From Bacteroidota bacterium (lineage in GTDB: Bacteria; Bacteroidota; Bacteroidia; 2-12-FULL-35-15): a DNA stretch of 64,000 bases. The first letter of the stretch is position 1; each line of letters opens with the position of its first letter. The notes beneath the pieces were generated by a model. It searched no databases, had not been told where the DNA came from, and was given only the letters and a program-made list of their open reading frames with translations. Of this stretch, positions 54,144-63,583 are shown piece by piece. Location: assembly GCA_025963725.1 (NCBI GenBank), contig JAOQAE010000002.1, forward strand, positions 1,606,411 to 1,670,410, read 5' to 3'. Position numbers and translations under genes: made by a program.

Positions 54144-55331
54144 TTACTTGATGATCTCAGTTACCTGACCTGCACCTACGGTACGTCCACCTTCGCGGAT
54201 AGCGAAACGTAAACCTTTGTCCATAGCTACCGGAACGATCAGCTTCACAGTGATGGTAACGTTGTCACCAGGCATAACCATGTCGCGTCCTGTTGGTAAT
54301 TCAATTTCTCCTGTTACGTCAGTTGTACGTAAGTAGAATTGAGGACGGTATTTGTTATGGAATGGAGTGTGACGTCCACCTTCTTCTTTTTTCAATACAT
54401 AGATCTCTGCTTTGAACTCAGTGTGAGGAGTGATCGTACCAGGACGAACTACAACCATACCGCGGCGGATATCTTTTTTATCGATACCACGTAACAGAAG
54501 TCCAACGTTATCACCTGCTTCACCACGGTCAAGGATCTTACGGAACATCTCAACACCAGTGATAGTAGATTTTAATTTTTCATCCTGCATTCCGATGATC
54601 TCAACCTCATCACCTGTGTTGATAACACCTGTGTCGATTTTACCAGTTGCAACAGTACCACGACCAGTGATCGTAAATACATCCTCAACAGGCATCAGGA
54701 AAGGCTTATCCAAGTCACGTGTAGGGATTGGAATGTAAGTATCAACCGCATCCATCAATTCCATGATCTTCGGCATCCACTTAGCATCTTTATTTAAACC
54801 ACCAAGAGCAGAACCCTGGATGATAGGAGTGTTGTCGCCATCAAACTGATAGAAAGACAATAACTCACGGATTTCCATTTCAACAAGCTCCAATAACTCA
54901 GCATCGTCAACCATATCCACTTTGTTCATGAACACAACGATCTTAGGAACACCAACCTGGCGGGCCAAAAGGATGTGCTCACGTGTTTGTGGCATAGGAC
55001 CATCTGTAGCAGCAACAACAAGGATAGCACCGTCCATCTGGGCAGCACCTGTAACCATGTTCTTCACATAATCCGCGTGACCCGGACAGTCAACGTGAGC
55101 ATAGTGACGGCTAGCTGTAGAATACTCAACGTGAGAAGTATTGATCGTGATACCACGCTCTTTCTCTTCAGGAGCATTATCAATTGAAGAGAAATCTCTT
55201 ACTTCTGACAAACCTTTTTCAGCCAATACAACAGTGATTGCTGCGGTTAAGGTAGTTTTACCGTGGTCAACGTGACCAATTGTTCCGATGTTTACGTGTG
55301 GTTTGGAACGGTCGAATTTTTCTTTAGCCAT
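54144..55331 (-). CDS. tuf: Elongation factor Tu
   Basis: A 395-residue GTPase that delivers aminoacyl-tRNA to the ribosome. GTPase motifs: G1 GHVDHGKTT, switch I region [15 protein letters not shown]3 DCPGHADYV, and G4 NKVD. The C-terminal barrel domains end in [20 protein letters not shown]. Located after four tRNA genes and before tRNA-Trp-secE, as in the classical tufB arrangement. It probably shares the promoter at 56.06-56.09 kb. Confidence 0.99.
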   Translation of the reverse strand: MAKEKFDRSKPHVNIGTIGHVDHGKTTLTAAITVVLAEKGLSEVRDFSSIDNAPEEKERGITINTSHVEYSTASRHYAHVDCPGHADYVKNMVTGAAQMDGAILVVAATDGPMPQTREHILLARQVGVPKIVVFMNKVDMVDDAELLELVEMEIRELLSFYQFDGDNTPIIQGSALGGLNKDAKWMPKIMELMDAVDTYIPIPTRDLDKPFLMPVEDVFTITGRGTVATGKIDTGVINTGDEVEIIGMQDEKLKSTITGVEMFRKILDRGEAGDNVGLLLRGIDKKDIRRGMVVVRPGTITPHTEFKAEIYVLKKEEGGRHTPFHNKYRPQFYLRTTDVTGEIELPTGRDMVMPGDNVTITVKLIVPVAMDKGLRFAIREGGRTVGAGQVTEIIK

Positions 55332-55503
55332 TGCTAGTTATTTATTAGATTGTTATTTTATTATTTATTTACTCGAATTTCTTTCAAAAAAAAGATTGCG
55401 CAGGCCCTTTTAAGGCTTACACAAAACAAAAAATCTTATTTCCGACAACACAGGCACAATTTTTTTTAATTCTGCCTTAAAATACCTCAACGCTCTTATT
55501 AAG

Positions 55504-55575
<72 letters not shown>

Positions 55576-55602
55576 TTAATGAGAGCATTGAGTTTAAAAA
55601 AG

Positions 55603-55675
55603 AGCGGAAGACCGGGCTCGAACCGGCCACCCTCAGCTTGGAAGGCTGACGCTCTACCAAATGAGCTACTTCCGC
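55603..55675 (-). tRNA. tRNA-Gly (TCC)
   Basis: A 73-base cloverleaf: acceptor GCGGAAG/CTTCCGC, D-arm GCTCATTTGGTAGAGC, anticodon loop CTTCCAA (TCC), T-loop GTTCGAGCC. No encoded CCA. Confidence 0.97.
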
Positions 55676-55793
55676 TTTTATTATTATTCAAAACTCTGTA
55701 AAAAACCCGGAGAACCGGATGTTTTTCCATTTTTAAAAGAACTGGCCTGCTGGGCAGGAATCTTTACTCTTTGCCAGGTTTGAGAAAACCAAG

Positions 55794-55874
55794 TGGGGAG
55801 AGAAGGATTCGAACCTTCGAAGCTTGCGCAAAGGATTTACAGTCCTTCCCATTTGGCCACTCTGGTATCTCCCC
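55794..55874 (-). tRNA. tRNA-Tyr (GTA)
   Basis: An 81-base class II tRNA: acceptor GGGGAGA/TCTCCCC, anticodon loop CTGTAAA (GTA), a long variable arm (TTTGCGCAAGCTTCG) and T-loop GTTCGAATC. No encoded CCA. Confidence 0.97.
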
Positions 55875-55903
55875 GACAAATATTACAATACTCTTAAAAA
55901 AAG

Positions 55904-55977
55904 AGCCGATGGAGGGATTCGAACCCCCGACCAGCTGATTACAAATCAGCTGCTCTGGCCAACTGAGCTACATCGGC
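55904..55977 (-). tRNA. tRNA-Thr (TGT)
   Basis: A 74-base cloverleaf: acceptor GCCGATG/CATCGGC, D-arm GCTCAGTTGGCCAGAGC, anticodon loop TTTGTAA (TGT), T-loop GTTCGAATC. No encoded CCA. First gene of the cluster. Confidence 0.97.
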
Positions 55978-56060
55978 TTATGCTGTAATACCTTATTTCA
56001 AAAGAACTTTAACCGCTTTCTATCCCTGCTTCCAGTGGATACCTCCTTAAAAAAGGACTG

Positions 56061-56091
56061 CAAATTTAGCAAACATTATCTTATGAACAAA
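56061..56091 (-). promoter_or_regulatory. Strong promoter of the tRNA-tuf cluster
   Basis: On the minus strand: TTTG (56088-56091), exactly 19 bases, TAAATTTG (56061-56068). A perfect match to the Bacteroidota consensus. The predicted start near 56055 gives a leader of about 78 bases before tRNA-Thr(TGT). Confidence 0.88.
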
Positions 56092-56118
56092 AAAAATATG
56101 CGTTTTTTTCAAAAAAAA

Positions 56119-56144
56119 TGCCCCCGCGGGTAATTGCGGGGGCA
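56119..56144 (-). terminator. Terminator after hpf
   Basis: TGCCCCCGC, loop GGGTAATT, GCGGGGGCA, followed on the minus strand by a run of eight T. It separates hpf from the tRNA-tuf promoter. Confidence 0.92.
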
Positions 56145-56174
56145 AATGTAGACAAATCTTTGAATGTACAAGGC

Positions 56175-56474
56175 TTACATGCCTTTTATTTTTTCTTTAT
56201 GTTTTTTCACTTGGATCTTCAGGGCATCAATGCTGGTATCGATAGCCTCTTCAAAGCTTTTGCACTGTTTTTTAGCAAACAGGTCATTCCCCGGGATATG
56301 CAGCTTTATTTCCGCGATCTTATTTTCCGCAGCGTCCGACTTATCTATCTTCAGGATCACCTCACTGTTGATAATGCCGTCGTAATAAAGATTAAGCTTA
56401 TCCACACGCTCCTGGACGAACTCTAAAAGCTTTTTATCAGCATCAAAATGTACCGATTGAATTTTAATTGTCAT
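56175..56474 (-). CDS. hpf: Short ribosome hibernation promoting factor
   Basis: A 99-residue short-form HPF/RaiA protein that binds the 30S decoding region and silences ribosomes in slow growth. Blocks: MTIKIQSVHFDADKKLLEFV, ERVDKLNLYYDGIINSEVIL, and KCKSFEEAIDTSIDALKIQV-like helix (here KQCKSFEEAIDTSIDALKIQ). No C-terminal dimerisation domain. It follows the Xer gene by 48 bases and ends at a strong terminator. Confidence 0.95.
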   Translation of the reverse strand: MTIKIQSVHFDADKKLLEFVQERVDKLNLYYDGIINSEVILKIDKSDAAENKIAEIKLHIPGNDLFAKKQCKSFEEAIDTSIDALKIQVKKHKEKIKGM

Positions 56475-56522
56475 GGTATGGTCCTCCTCGTTTTATATTG
56501 GTTAATATATATCACTCAAAAT

Positions 56523-57401
56523 TTATGCCTTTGGATGCGCCTGCTTATGAATATTCTTCAGCTTTTCAACGGTATTGTGGGTGTATACCTGCGTGGCCGA
56601 CAGGTTTGCATGCCCCAGCAATTCCTTGATCGCGTTCAGGTCTGCCCCGTTATTAAGCATGTGTGTGGCAAAAGTGTGGCGCAGCACATGCGGACTTTTC
56701 TTTTCAATGGTTGTTACAAGGGAAAGGTACTGCTTCACGATTGTATAAACAAGCTTTTCATACATTTTTTTACCCGATGCCGTGAGCAGCAGATAATCAT
56801 CGCTTCCCGACTTTCTTACCTCCAGATACGCCTCTATTTTACCCTTTAATTCGCTGCTGAACGGGATGATGCGCTCCTTGTTGCGCTTTCCGAGCACTTT
56901 CAGCTGTCCGGCATGCAGGTCAACATCCTTCAGCCGGAGCCCGGTGAGCTCCGATAAACGCATCCCTGTAGCGTAAAACAGCTCGATAATAAGCTTGTTG
57001 CGCAGGCCCTCGGCATCTTCCCCGAATTCCACATGATCGAGCAACGTATCCATCTGCGCCTTTTCCACAAATACGGGCAGGCGCTTTGAGGTTTTCGGCG
57101 ACTGGATCTTCAGCATCGGGTTTTCTGTGACGATCCCCTGCCGGAGCAAAAATTTATAAAATGTTTTGAGGGTGGTGATCTTGCGGTTAATGCTGCGGGA
57201 GCTCATTTTTCCCTGCATCATCTGCACGATCCAGGAACGGATGAGCAGGTGGTTGATCTCTGAAAAATCCTTCACTTTGTAGGCGCTTTCGAGATAATCG
57301 TAAAACTGCGTGAGATCGGTGGAATATGCGAGAACGGTATGCGCGGAAAACCTTTTTTCGTATTGAAGGTAGTTGATAAAATTATCCCGGCTCGCGATCA
57401 T
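56523..57401 (-). CDS. Tyrosine recombinase of the XerC/XerD type
   Basis: About 292 residues from ATG 57401, chosen because the SAM-like N-terminal domain (NFINYLQYEKRFSAHTVLAY) starts there; an in-frame ATG at 57440 would add 13 hydrophobic residues. Catalytic residues are seen in ATGMRLSELTGLRLKDVDL (Arg), HVLRHTFATHMLNNG (His, Arg), LLGHANL (His) and the nucleophile Tyr in TQVYTHN. It resolves chromosome dimers at dif, probably with a partner recombinase encoded elsewhere. XerC versus XerD cannot be settled. The neighbours hpf, tuf and rpsU match the usual housekeeping position. Confidence 0.93.
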   Translation of the reverse strand: MIASRDNFINYLQYEKRFSAHTVLAYSTDLTQFYDYLESAYKVKDFSEINHLLIRSWIVQMMQGKMSSRSINRKITTLKTFYKFLLRQGIVTENPMLKIQSPKTSKRLPVFVEKAQMDTLLDHVEFGEDAEGLRNKLIIELFYATGMRLSELTGLRLKDVDLHAGQLKVLGKRNKERIIPFSSELKGKIEAYLEVRKSGSDDYLLLTASGKKMYEKLVYTIVKQYLSLVTTIEKKSPHVLRHTFATHMLNNGADLNAIKELLGHANLSATQVYTHNTVEKLKNIHKQAHPKA

Positions 57402-57497
57402 AATGAATGGTAAGATGAATACCTGATCTTTTAAACGCAAACGCGGCTAAAAAGTTATCCCGCCAGGGCAGATTTCATACAATAAATGTTAATTGCT

Positions 57498-60074
57498 TTA
57501 TTGCTTAACAAGCCGCCGGTTAAGCGAACCATTCAGCCGGAGAATATAAATGCCCTTCGGTTGAGCGCTCAGGTCAATAACGGTGGAGCTTCCGGCAAAC
57601 TGATCACTCAGCAGCAATTTACCAAGCAGGCTGTACACCTCCACTTTCTGCACCTTACCGGAAATCCCCGATAGGCTTACATTGTACATTCCCGTACCCG
57701 GATTAGGATATACGCTTAAATTAACATCTTCCGCAAAGGCGCTTACAGCAAGCGGTTCCACGAACTCATTTACCGTTGTATTCGTAACAACAGGCGCGTT
57801 GTAATCGAAATAAATGTAGGCTGTATTCTCAATTGTTGTTCCTGCTATTAAACCTGCTTTCGGCTTGATGCGATACTGAACAAAACCTTTCGAGCCTTCG
57901 GGATCGCTTGCGCTGTCGGGCAGCATGATATGTGGAAAATGAAATGTAAGCGCGTTGCCGCTTAAGGAAGCTGTGCTGTAATGACTGTAGTTGATCACTT
58001 CAAATGTTTCAAGATCAAGATGAGCATCCAGCGTATCGGCGAGACGAATGTTCATTGCAGGCGCATTCCCCGTGTTCTGGAAATGTATTGTATAAGTCAG
58101 CCAGTCCTGGTAGCCGGGCTCTACATTTACAGGATATACTTCTTTTAAATTGGGGTCATACGAATTATTTACCTCCATACAAACCTGGTAAGTGTCATTA
58201 CCGGGATTATAGTCTCCGGCAGGAGTTGTTACGGTAACACTTAAGCATACTGTGTCGCCAATAACAGCACTGGTATCGGTATTGAACAGAAGCCTGAAGT
58301 CTGAAGATATATTCACATTTCCAAAGTCAGGAACATTGTAGGTAAATACATTTCCTGCAACTACCGGTACAAGCGCCCCGCCGGCAGGACCAGCATATGT
58401 AACCGGACCGGTGACAGTAAGCTGCACCACACCCGATACTCCTGCAGCACAATGCAAGCCAACCCAGCTGCTCATATCGCCTGCAACCACCGTCAATGGA
58501 AATTGCTCTCCGGGAAAAATAAATCCGTATAAAGAACGCACTCCTATATCAAACCCATTTCTACAGGCAATATCAAAGTTAATATTGCTCATCAATGGGC
58601 TTGAAGCAGAAAGTACAACAGAAGAATCCATGCCGGAAGCCGCACATTGCACATAAAATGGCATGCCGGCAGTATCCAGTTTTACTGTGTATGAACCTAA
58701 AGCAGATGGAATATTATAAAGTCCGTCCGCAAACGAATATGCCATTGCTACCATATTATTTGATGCGTCATACAGCTTCAAAGGGATATTGGTGACCCCG
58801 TAATCAGGCGAACTCATTACACAAGTTGAATCAATATCGGCATACGTGTGACCCATAATTCCCTGTGCACCTCCGCAACCATTGGGGTTGTTCACCAAGT
58901 CTCCATCTACACAAAGCGGATAAGCCAATGTTGCGCTATCCATCCCCGAAACATAATTCGGAAGACAGCTAAAAGGATTGCCGGAAATAAAACATGAAAG
59001 TGAATACAAAGGGAGTACAGGAAAACAGCTGATATTATTATTCCGGCAATATAACTCAAGATATACAGGCAGGGAAGGAAGGCTTGTTAACTGGTTATCA
59101 TCACAGTTTAATTCCATCAGGATATCCGGCAAAACAGGAAGGCTGGTCAGCAAATTATTATTACAAAACAACTTAAATAAATCAGGTGGAAGCGCCGGAA
59201 GGCTTCCTAATTGATTATTCCGACAATTTAAATACGATAACGATGCAGGCAGGGGAGGAAGTGAACTTAATTGATTATCCTCACAGTTCAAGGTTGATAA
59301 ATTAGGTGACAGCGGAGGAAGAACGGGTAGTTGATTACTTCCACAATACAGAGAACTTACCAAGGCGGGAATTGCGGGAAGATTTGTTAAGAGATTATGA
59401 GTACAACTTAACCCTGTAAGTGTTGGGGGCAGGGACGGTAAAACAGTAAGCTGATTATAATTAACATCCAGGTCCTGAAGGGATCCGGGAAGCGTGGGAA
59501 GAGTCGAGATCAGATTGTAGTTTAACCCTAATTTCAATATTGAACTGGGTAATGATGGAATAGTTGATATTAAATTCTGATCAGCATTTATAACTCGGAT
59601 GAAATTACTTACAGGAAGAGCGCTAAGCTGATTATATCCGCAATACAAGGTATGCAGGGAGGGGTTAAGAGCCGGCATTGCAGTCAGGTTATTATCATAA
59701 CAAACCAGGTGTTCAAGTCCGTTTGGCAATGCAGGTAAGGAGGTCAATTCATTTGATGAACAATCCATGTATTTGAGCGAATCAGATAAGGGAGGAAGGC
59801 TGGATAAACCATTAACCGCACATTCCAGGTGCCTCAGATTTATAAAATATTGAATTCCGGTCAGATCCTGAATATTATACCCCGAGCAATTCACTAAAGT
59901 ATCATTCTGAATGGCTGGGCAGCTTACGTCCATCTGGTTTCCGCTCATGCAGGAAGGATAGTGGCTCTGCAGGAAATATACAAAAATCGGGTCCGGAATG
60001 GTAACAAACGTCTGAGCCTTTGCACCAGCGCACAGAAACAGGATCATACAGATCTGGAGCAGTCTTGATCTCAT
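57498..60074 (-). CDS. Secreted leucine-rich-repeat protein with T9SS tail
   Basis: An 858-residue surface protein. After a signal peptide (1-20) and a short cap, 14 leucine-rich repeats of 20 residues (about 85-370; LKYMDCSSNELTSLPALPNG pattern) of the short IpaH/YopM-like class form a solenoid. Then come a carboxypeptidase-like beta-sandwich, a DUF11-like domain with NTGNAPAMNIRLADTLDAHL and YIYFDYNAPVVTN, and a type A T9SS sorting domain (LSVYPNPGTGMYNVSLSG, KGIYILRL). It probably binds proteins or glycans outside the cell. It is wedged between the Xer gene and rpsU, genes that are neighbours in many Bacteroidota. Confidence 0.92.
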   Translation of the reverse strand: MRSRLLQICMILFLCAGAKAQTFVTIPDPIFVYFLQSHYPSCMSGNQMDVSCPAIQNDTLVNCSGYNIQDLTGIQYFINLRHLECAVNGLSSLPPLSDSLKYMDCSSNELTSLPALPNGLEHLVCYDNNLTAMPALNPSLHTLYCGYNQLSALPVSNFIRVINADQNLISTIPSLPSSILKLGLNYNLISTLPTLPGSLQDLDVNYNQLTVLPSLPPTLTGLSCTHNLLTNLPAIPALVSSLYCGSNQLPVLPPLSPNLSTLNCEDNQLSSLPPLPASLSYLNCRNNQLGSLPALPPDLFKLFCNNNLLTSLPVLPDILMELNCDDNQLTSLPSLPVYLELYCRNNNISCFPVLPLYSLSCFISGNPFSCLPNYVSGMDSATLAYPLCVDGDLVNNPNGCGGAQGIMGHTYADIDSTCVMSSPDYGVTNIPLKLYDASNNMVAMAYSFADGLYNIPSALGSYTVKLDTAGMPFYVQCAASGMDSSVVLSASSPLMSNINFDIACRNGFDIGVRSLYGFIFPGEQFPLTVVAGDMSSWVGLHCAAGVSGVVQLTVTGPVTYAGPAGGALVPVVAGNVFTYNVPDFGNVNISSDFRLLFNTDTSAVIGDTVCLSVTVTTPAGDYNPGNDTYQVCMEVNNSYDPNLKEVYPVNVEPGYQDWLTYTIHFQNTGNAPAMNIRLADTLDAHLDLETFEVINYSHYSTASLSGNALTFHFPHIMLPDSASDPEGSKGFVQYRIKPKAGLIAGTTIENTAYIYFDYNAPVVTNTTVNEFVEPLAVSAFAEDVNLSVYPNPGTGMYNVSLSGISGKVQKVEVYSLLGKLLLSDQFAGSSTVIDLSAQPKGIYILRLNGSLNRRLVKQ

Positions 60075-60214
60075 AGAATTTTATTTATCCTAACGAATAT
60101 AGGGAAAAAGGCGGGATGTAAAGCAAAAAAGGAAAAACCTACATCCTCCGCTCCTTTTGGTAGCATCAGCATGTAAATTTTTCCTTTGGAAAATATCAGG
60201 AAAGAACTGAAGAA

Positions 60215-60409
60215 TTAATCTTCAGCGTTTCTTTGCAATTTCTCTTTGTAGATGGCTTTGATCTTCTTTTCACGGAATACCACAGATGGTTTCGTGAATT
60301 TCTGACGCTCACGTAATTCCTTTACAACACCTGTTTTTTCAAATTTCTTTTTGAATTTTTTCAGTGCTTTTTCGATTGCTTCGCCTTCTTTAACTTGTAC
60401 TATTAACAT
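60215..60409 (-). CDS. rpsU: 30S ribosomal protein S21
   Basis: A 64-residue small-subunit protein near the anti-Shine-Dalgarno end of 16S rRNA. The core GEAIEKALKKFKKKFEKTGV and the basic LRERQKFTKPSVVFREKK are family-typical. In Bacteroidota S21 helps hide the anti-Shine-Dalgarno sequence, consistent with weak Shine-Dalgarno use in this window. Confidence 0.97.
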   Translation of the reverse strand: MLIVQVKEGEAIEKALKKFKKKFEKTGVVKELRERQKFTKPSVVFREKKIKAIYKEKLQRNAED

Positions 60410-60465
60410 TATGTTGAATTTTAAATTTATTGAACTTTAAATCTTCCCGTTTTTAAATAGGGATG

Positions 60466-60473
60466 CAAATATA
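60466..60473 (-). promoter_or_regulatory. Probable -7 box of rpsU
   Basis: On the minus strand TATATTTG fits TAnnTTTG and predicts a leader of about 50 bases before the rpsU start. The -33 region is only T-rich. Confidence 0.5.
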
Positions 60474-60534
60474 GGCAAAAATCGGAAATTGAAAAAATAA
60501 TTAGTGAAAAAATCTTTCATTTTCCCGCCCCCTA

Positions 60535-60557
60535 CTCTTCGACAAGCTCAGAGTGAC
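60535..60557. repeat. Repeat fragment 'CTTCGACAAGCTCAGAGTGAC'
   Basis: CTCTTCGACAAGCTCAG then AGTGAC, an arm-like fragment of the 'GTCA...GAAG' intergenic repeat family, just after the acyl-CoA dehydrogenase stop. 'CTTCGACAAGCTCAG' is a wording I recall as common in bacterial spacer repeats. Confidence 0.6.
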
Positions 60558-60570
60558 ATCCCTCCACCTT

Positions 60571-61710
60571 CTATTTCATGATCTCGCGGGCGATCACCAG
60601 CTTCTGGATCTCTGAAGTCCCTTCGCCAATGGTGCAGAGCTTGGAATCGCGGTAGTATTTTTCTGCCGGGAAATCCTTTGTATAGCCGTATCCGCCGAAG
60701 ATCTGGACAGCCTCCGTAGAAACCCTCACCGATACTTCCGATGCATAATATTTCGCAAAAGCGCCTTCTTTCGTCATTTTCAGGCCTTTGTTCTTCCTGT
60801 CGGCAGCCATAAAGGTCAGCAGTTCCGCAGCTTCGATCTCCGTTGCCATATCGGCCAGCTTGAAGGAAATTCCCTGGAACTGGGAGATCGGCTTACCGAA
60901 CTGCTCACGCTCCTTTGAATATTTCAATGCCGCATCAAATGCGCCTTTTGCGATCCCGAGCGACAATGCAGCGATCGAGATCCTGCCGCCATCCAGCACT
61001 TTCATGGCCTGTACAAAACCTTCTCCCTCTTTGCCCAGCATTTGGTCCTTGTGAACGCGGCAATTATCGAAGATCAGTTCCGCTGTTTCGGAAGCGCGCA
61101 TTCCCAGTTTATTTTCTTTTTTCCCGGATCTGAAACCCTCTGTGCCTTTCTCGATGACAAAAGCGGACATTCCTTTGGAATCGCCCTTTTCGCCTGTACG
61201 AACGATCACCACCGCTACATCACCTGAAATAGCATGTGTGATAAAGTTCTTGGAGCCGTTGATCACAAAATAATCACCGTCTTTCTTCGCTGTTGTGCTC
61301 ATTCCGCCGGAATCGGAGCCGGTACCTGTTTCTGTAAGCCCCCATGCGCCGATCCACTCTGCTGTGGCCAGCTTCGGAAGGTATTTTTTCTTTTGCTCCT
61401 CGTTGCCGAAAGCAAGGATATGTCCGGTGCACAATGAATTATGAGCAGCCATCGATAAGCCGATGGATCCGCAGATCTTTGCAAGCTCGCTGATCGCAGT
61501 AACATATTCGGTGTAGGTGAATCCTGATCCGCCATATTCCTGCGGCACCAGAACGCCCATCAATCCAAGCTCTCCAAGCTTTTTGAAAACTTCCACAGGG
61601 AATTCCTGCGATTCGTCCCACTCCATCATTTTCGGACGGATATGATCCTCACCAAATTTTTTGATCATATCAGCGATCATGTGCTGATTTTCATTTGTGC
61701 TAAAATCCAT
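60571..61710 (-). CDS. Short-chain acyl-CoA dehydrogenase
   Basis: A 379-residue FAD enzyme that forms the 2,3-enoyl-CoA from short acyl-CoA. Family blocks: [20 protein letters not shown] (flavin loop), [59 protein letters not shown], and [20 protein letters not shown]. The catalytic base is probably E363 in GEGTSEIQ. It resembles butyryl-CoA dehydrogenase, but close relatives act on isobutyryl- or branched acyl-CoA. It stands alone. A functional link to icmF (butyryl/isobutyryl-CoA) is possible but not shown by the map. Confidence 0.94.
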   Translation of the reverse strand: MDFSTNENQHMIADMIKKFGEDHIRPKMMEWDESQEFPVEVFKKLGELGLMGVLVPQEYGGSGFTYTEYVTAISELAKICGSIGLSMAAHNSLCTGHILAFGNEEQKKKYLPKLATAEWIGAWGLTETGTGSDSGGMSTTAKKDGDYFVINGSKNFITHAISGDVAVVIVRTGEKGDSKGMSAFVIEKGTEGFRSGKKENKLGMRASETAELIFDNCRVHKDQMLGKEGEGFVQAMKVLDGGRISIAALSLGIAKGAFDAALKYSKEREQFGKPISQFQGISFKLADMATEIEAAELLTFMAADRKNKGLKMTKEGAFAKYYASEVSVRVSTEAVQIFGGYGYTKDFPAEKYYRDSKLCTIGEGTSEIQKLVIAREIMK

Positions 61711-61810
61711 GTATCTCAGTGTTTTGTTTTAAGAGTGGCAAAAATATACAAAATATCGGAACAGCGCTTTTCCTGTTGCGGAATAAATATCAGATGAACT
61801 ATGCGATAAA

Positions 61811-61832
61811 GCCACAGATCCACAGATTTAAC
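61811..61832. repeat. 'CCACAGATCCACAGATTTA' direct repeat
   Basis: GCCACAGATCCACAGATTTA, a short tandem 'CCACAGAT' repeat between the acyl-CoA dehydrogenase and apt. Similar wording occurs at 1907, 4031 and 32055. Confidence 0.45.
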
Positions 61833-61849
61833 ACAAAGCATCCGTCACC

Positions 61850-62377
61850 TCAGTAATTCACCAGGCTGATGCTGTTGGCGCTGTACTGCCCCAGCTTATC
61901 CTTACCGTTCAGAAAGCCCAGCTCCACAAGGAATGCAAAGCCTGCCACCTTTCCGCCCTGCATCTGAATTAACCGCGCTGCAGCTTCTGCTGTGCCTCCT
62001 GTTGCGAGCAGGTCATCGTGGATCAGTACATTCCAGCCGGGCTGGATCTCCTCTTCGTGCATCTCCACTTTTGCGCTGCCATATTCAAGCGTGTACTCGT
62101 GGGAGATCTTTTTATAGGGCAGCTTCCCTGCTTTCCTCACAAGGATAAAAGGCACATTCATTTTAGTTGCCAGCGCAAAGCCGAACAGGAAACCCCGGCT
62201 TTCAATGCCTACGATCGCATCTATCTTCTGGCCGGAAAGCCGCTGCGCAAACTCATCAACGATCGCCCTGCATAATTTCTGATCATGCAAAATGGGAGTA
62301 ATGTCCTTGAAAAGGATTCCGGGCTTCGGGAAATCCGGGACATCGCGAATAACGGATTTTATTTTTTCTTCTAACAT
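61850..62377 (-). CDS. apt: Adenine phosphoribosyltransferase
   Basis: About 175 residues from ATG 62377; an in-frame ATG at 62398 would add seven residues that the family lacks. It salvages adenine to AMP with PRPP. The PRPP loop is VLIHDDLLATGGTAEAA, and the family start VIRDVPDFPKPGILFKDITP and GIESRGFLFGFALATKM are present. Single gene, with a repeat on each side. Confidence 0.97.
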   Translation of the reverse strand: MLEEKIKSVIRDVPDFPKPGILFKDITPILHDQKLCRAIVDEFAQRLSGQKIDAIVGIESRGFLFGFALATKMNVPFILVRKAGKLPYKKISHEYTLEYGSAKVEMHEEEIQPGWNVLIHDDLLATGGTAEAAARLIQMQGGKVAGFAFLVELGFLNGKDKLGQYSANSISLVNY

Positions 62378-62418
62378 ATTTATGAGCTTAATGATCAATA
62401 CTTATTTTCTCCGCGCTT

Positions 62419-62463
62419 TCTCGATACATCCTTCCCGAAAGGGGGAAGGACACTCGAAATGAC
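62419..62463. repeat. Half element of the 'TTCGAGT...GTATCGAGAA' family, copy 5
   Basis: In the reverse direction: GTCATTTCGAGTG, a mini-hairpin TCCTTCC-CCCTTTCG-GGAAGGA, then TGTATCGAGAAAG. It is built like the half element at 33424. Confidence 0.75.
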
Positions 62464-62495
62464 CACCGCACCTAGCACTCAACAACACAACAAAT

Positions 62496-63431
62496 TTACA
62501 ACTCACCAATTGTCAGGTACGGTGCAATTTTACGGAGTGTTTCGTCATCCACCAAATCTGTTCTCTGAATCTCCTCAATAGTTTTGAACTTTCCGTGCTG
62601 CTTCCTGTAATTCACGATCGCATTCGCTACATTCCAGCTTACATACGGGCTTCTCAGGGCTTCGGCCTCGCAGGTATTGATGTTGACCTTCCTCACAGCT
62701 GCCGCATCCACTGAAATGTATTTCTCAACCATATCAAATTTTTCTTTATCAAATTTCCAGATCTCCATCAGCTGCTCCTTTGCATAAAATCCGCCCAGCG
62801 AATTTCTGTATTTGATGATACTTTTTGCAAAGAACGGCCCGATTCCTTTGATGGTGGTGAGCATAGCAGAATCGGCGCTATTCAGCTCGAGCAGCATTGG
62901 CTGAGCCGCTGCGCTATTAACATTCGCGCTTTTAGGGCTTTCCACTTTCCCATTCTCGAAAACAGCCGGCGCAGGCTGGATCCTGATGTATGGCTCCAGC
63001 ATTTCATACTGCGCTTCCTTGATGCAATACATTTTTTTGAGGTCTTCCTTCTTCCGGAACTTCCCTCCTTTCGACTCGTAATTCTTGATCATCCTGACCT
63101 GCTTATCGCTGAATCCCAAACGCTTCCAGTCGGCCTCAGGCAAGCCGTTGGGATCAAATTCGAACAGGCTGACCTTTGCTTTCTTCTGTTCCGCCATTCG
63201 CGGAAGCACGGTAACGCGGTCCTGCAAATCCTCGCCTGAGTCCTGCAACGCAAGGGCATTCAGCGAATCGAGCTCGCGCATAAAACGGCTGATGTCCACT
63301 TTTTTTGTTTCATGGAACTTATCCGAAATAGTTAACCAAACCAATAAAAGGGTTATGATGCCTAACAGCACAACCACTCCATTCCTCTCACGCTTGTTGA
63401 AGGTGAGGTAATCACGAAAAACTTGTTTCAT
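62496..63431 (-). CDS. Membrane-anchored helix-hairpin-helix (ComEA-like) protein
   Basis: A 311-residue protein: a cytoplasmic stub, a membrane helix (18-36, NGVVVLLGIITLLLVWLTI), then a periplasmic part with three helix-hairpin-helix modules: LPEADWKRLGFSDKQVRMIK, MLTTIKGIGPFFAKSIIKYR, and SPYVSWNVANAIVNYRKQHG. ComEA-type HhH proteins bind incoming DNA in competence; here the array is longer, and other roles in binding DNA or protein are possible. Alone between apt and the permease. The helix-hairpin-helix call is firm; the competence role is inferred. Confidence 0.88.
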   Translation of the reverse strand: MKQVFRDYLTFNKRERNGVVVLLGIITLLLVWLTISDKFHETKKVDISRFMRELDSLNALALQDSGEDLQDRVTVLPRMAEQKKAKVSLFEFDPNGLPEADWKRLGFSDKQVRMIKNYESKGGKFRKKEDLKKMYCIKEAQYEMLEPYIRIQPAPAVFENGKVESPKSANVNSAAAQPMLLELNSADSAMLTTIKGIGPFFAKSIIKYRNSLGGFYAKEQLMEIWKFDKEKFDMVEKYISVDAAAVRKVNINTCEAEALRSPYVSWNVANAIVNYRKQHGKFKTIEEIQRTDLVDDETLRKIAPYLTIGEL

Positions 63432-63583
63432 ACAGATACGAATTAATTATGCGACATTGATCTCAATGCGCGGGTTAAACAATTACGCTGAGAGAAGATG
63501 CTCTCCACCGCCCCGGAGTGCGGGCAGTGCTGACTGAGTAATGGAGTAGTATTAAGCGGAGCTGTTCGTGTTTCCTTTCGTGT

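Noticed and set aside
56523-57401. Integrase of a mobile element
   Set aside because: The sequence is a housekeeping Xer type and the gene sits in the conserved hpf/tuf/rpsU neighbourhood with no att repeats.
57402-57440. Upstream ATG for the Xer recombinase
   Set aside because: It would add 13 residues not found in the family; ATG 57401 starts the SAM-like domain.
63432-63583. A possible small gene between the helix-hairpin-helix and permease genes
   Set aside because: Short frames without start context or coding pattern; no terminator or repeat recognised.
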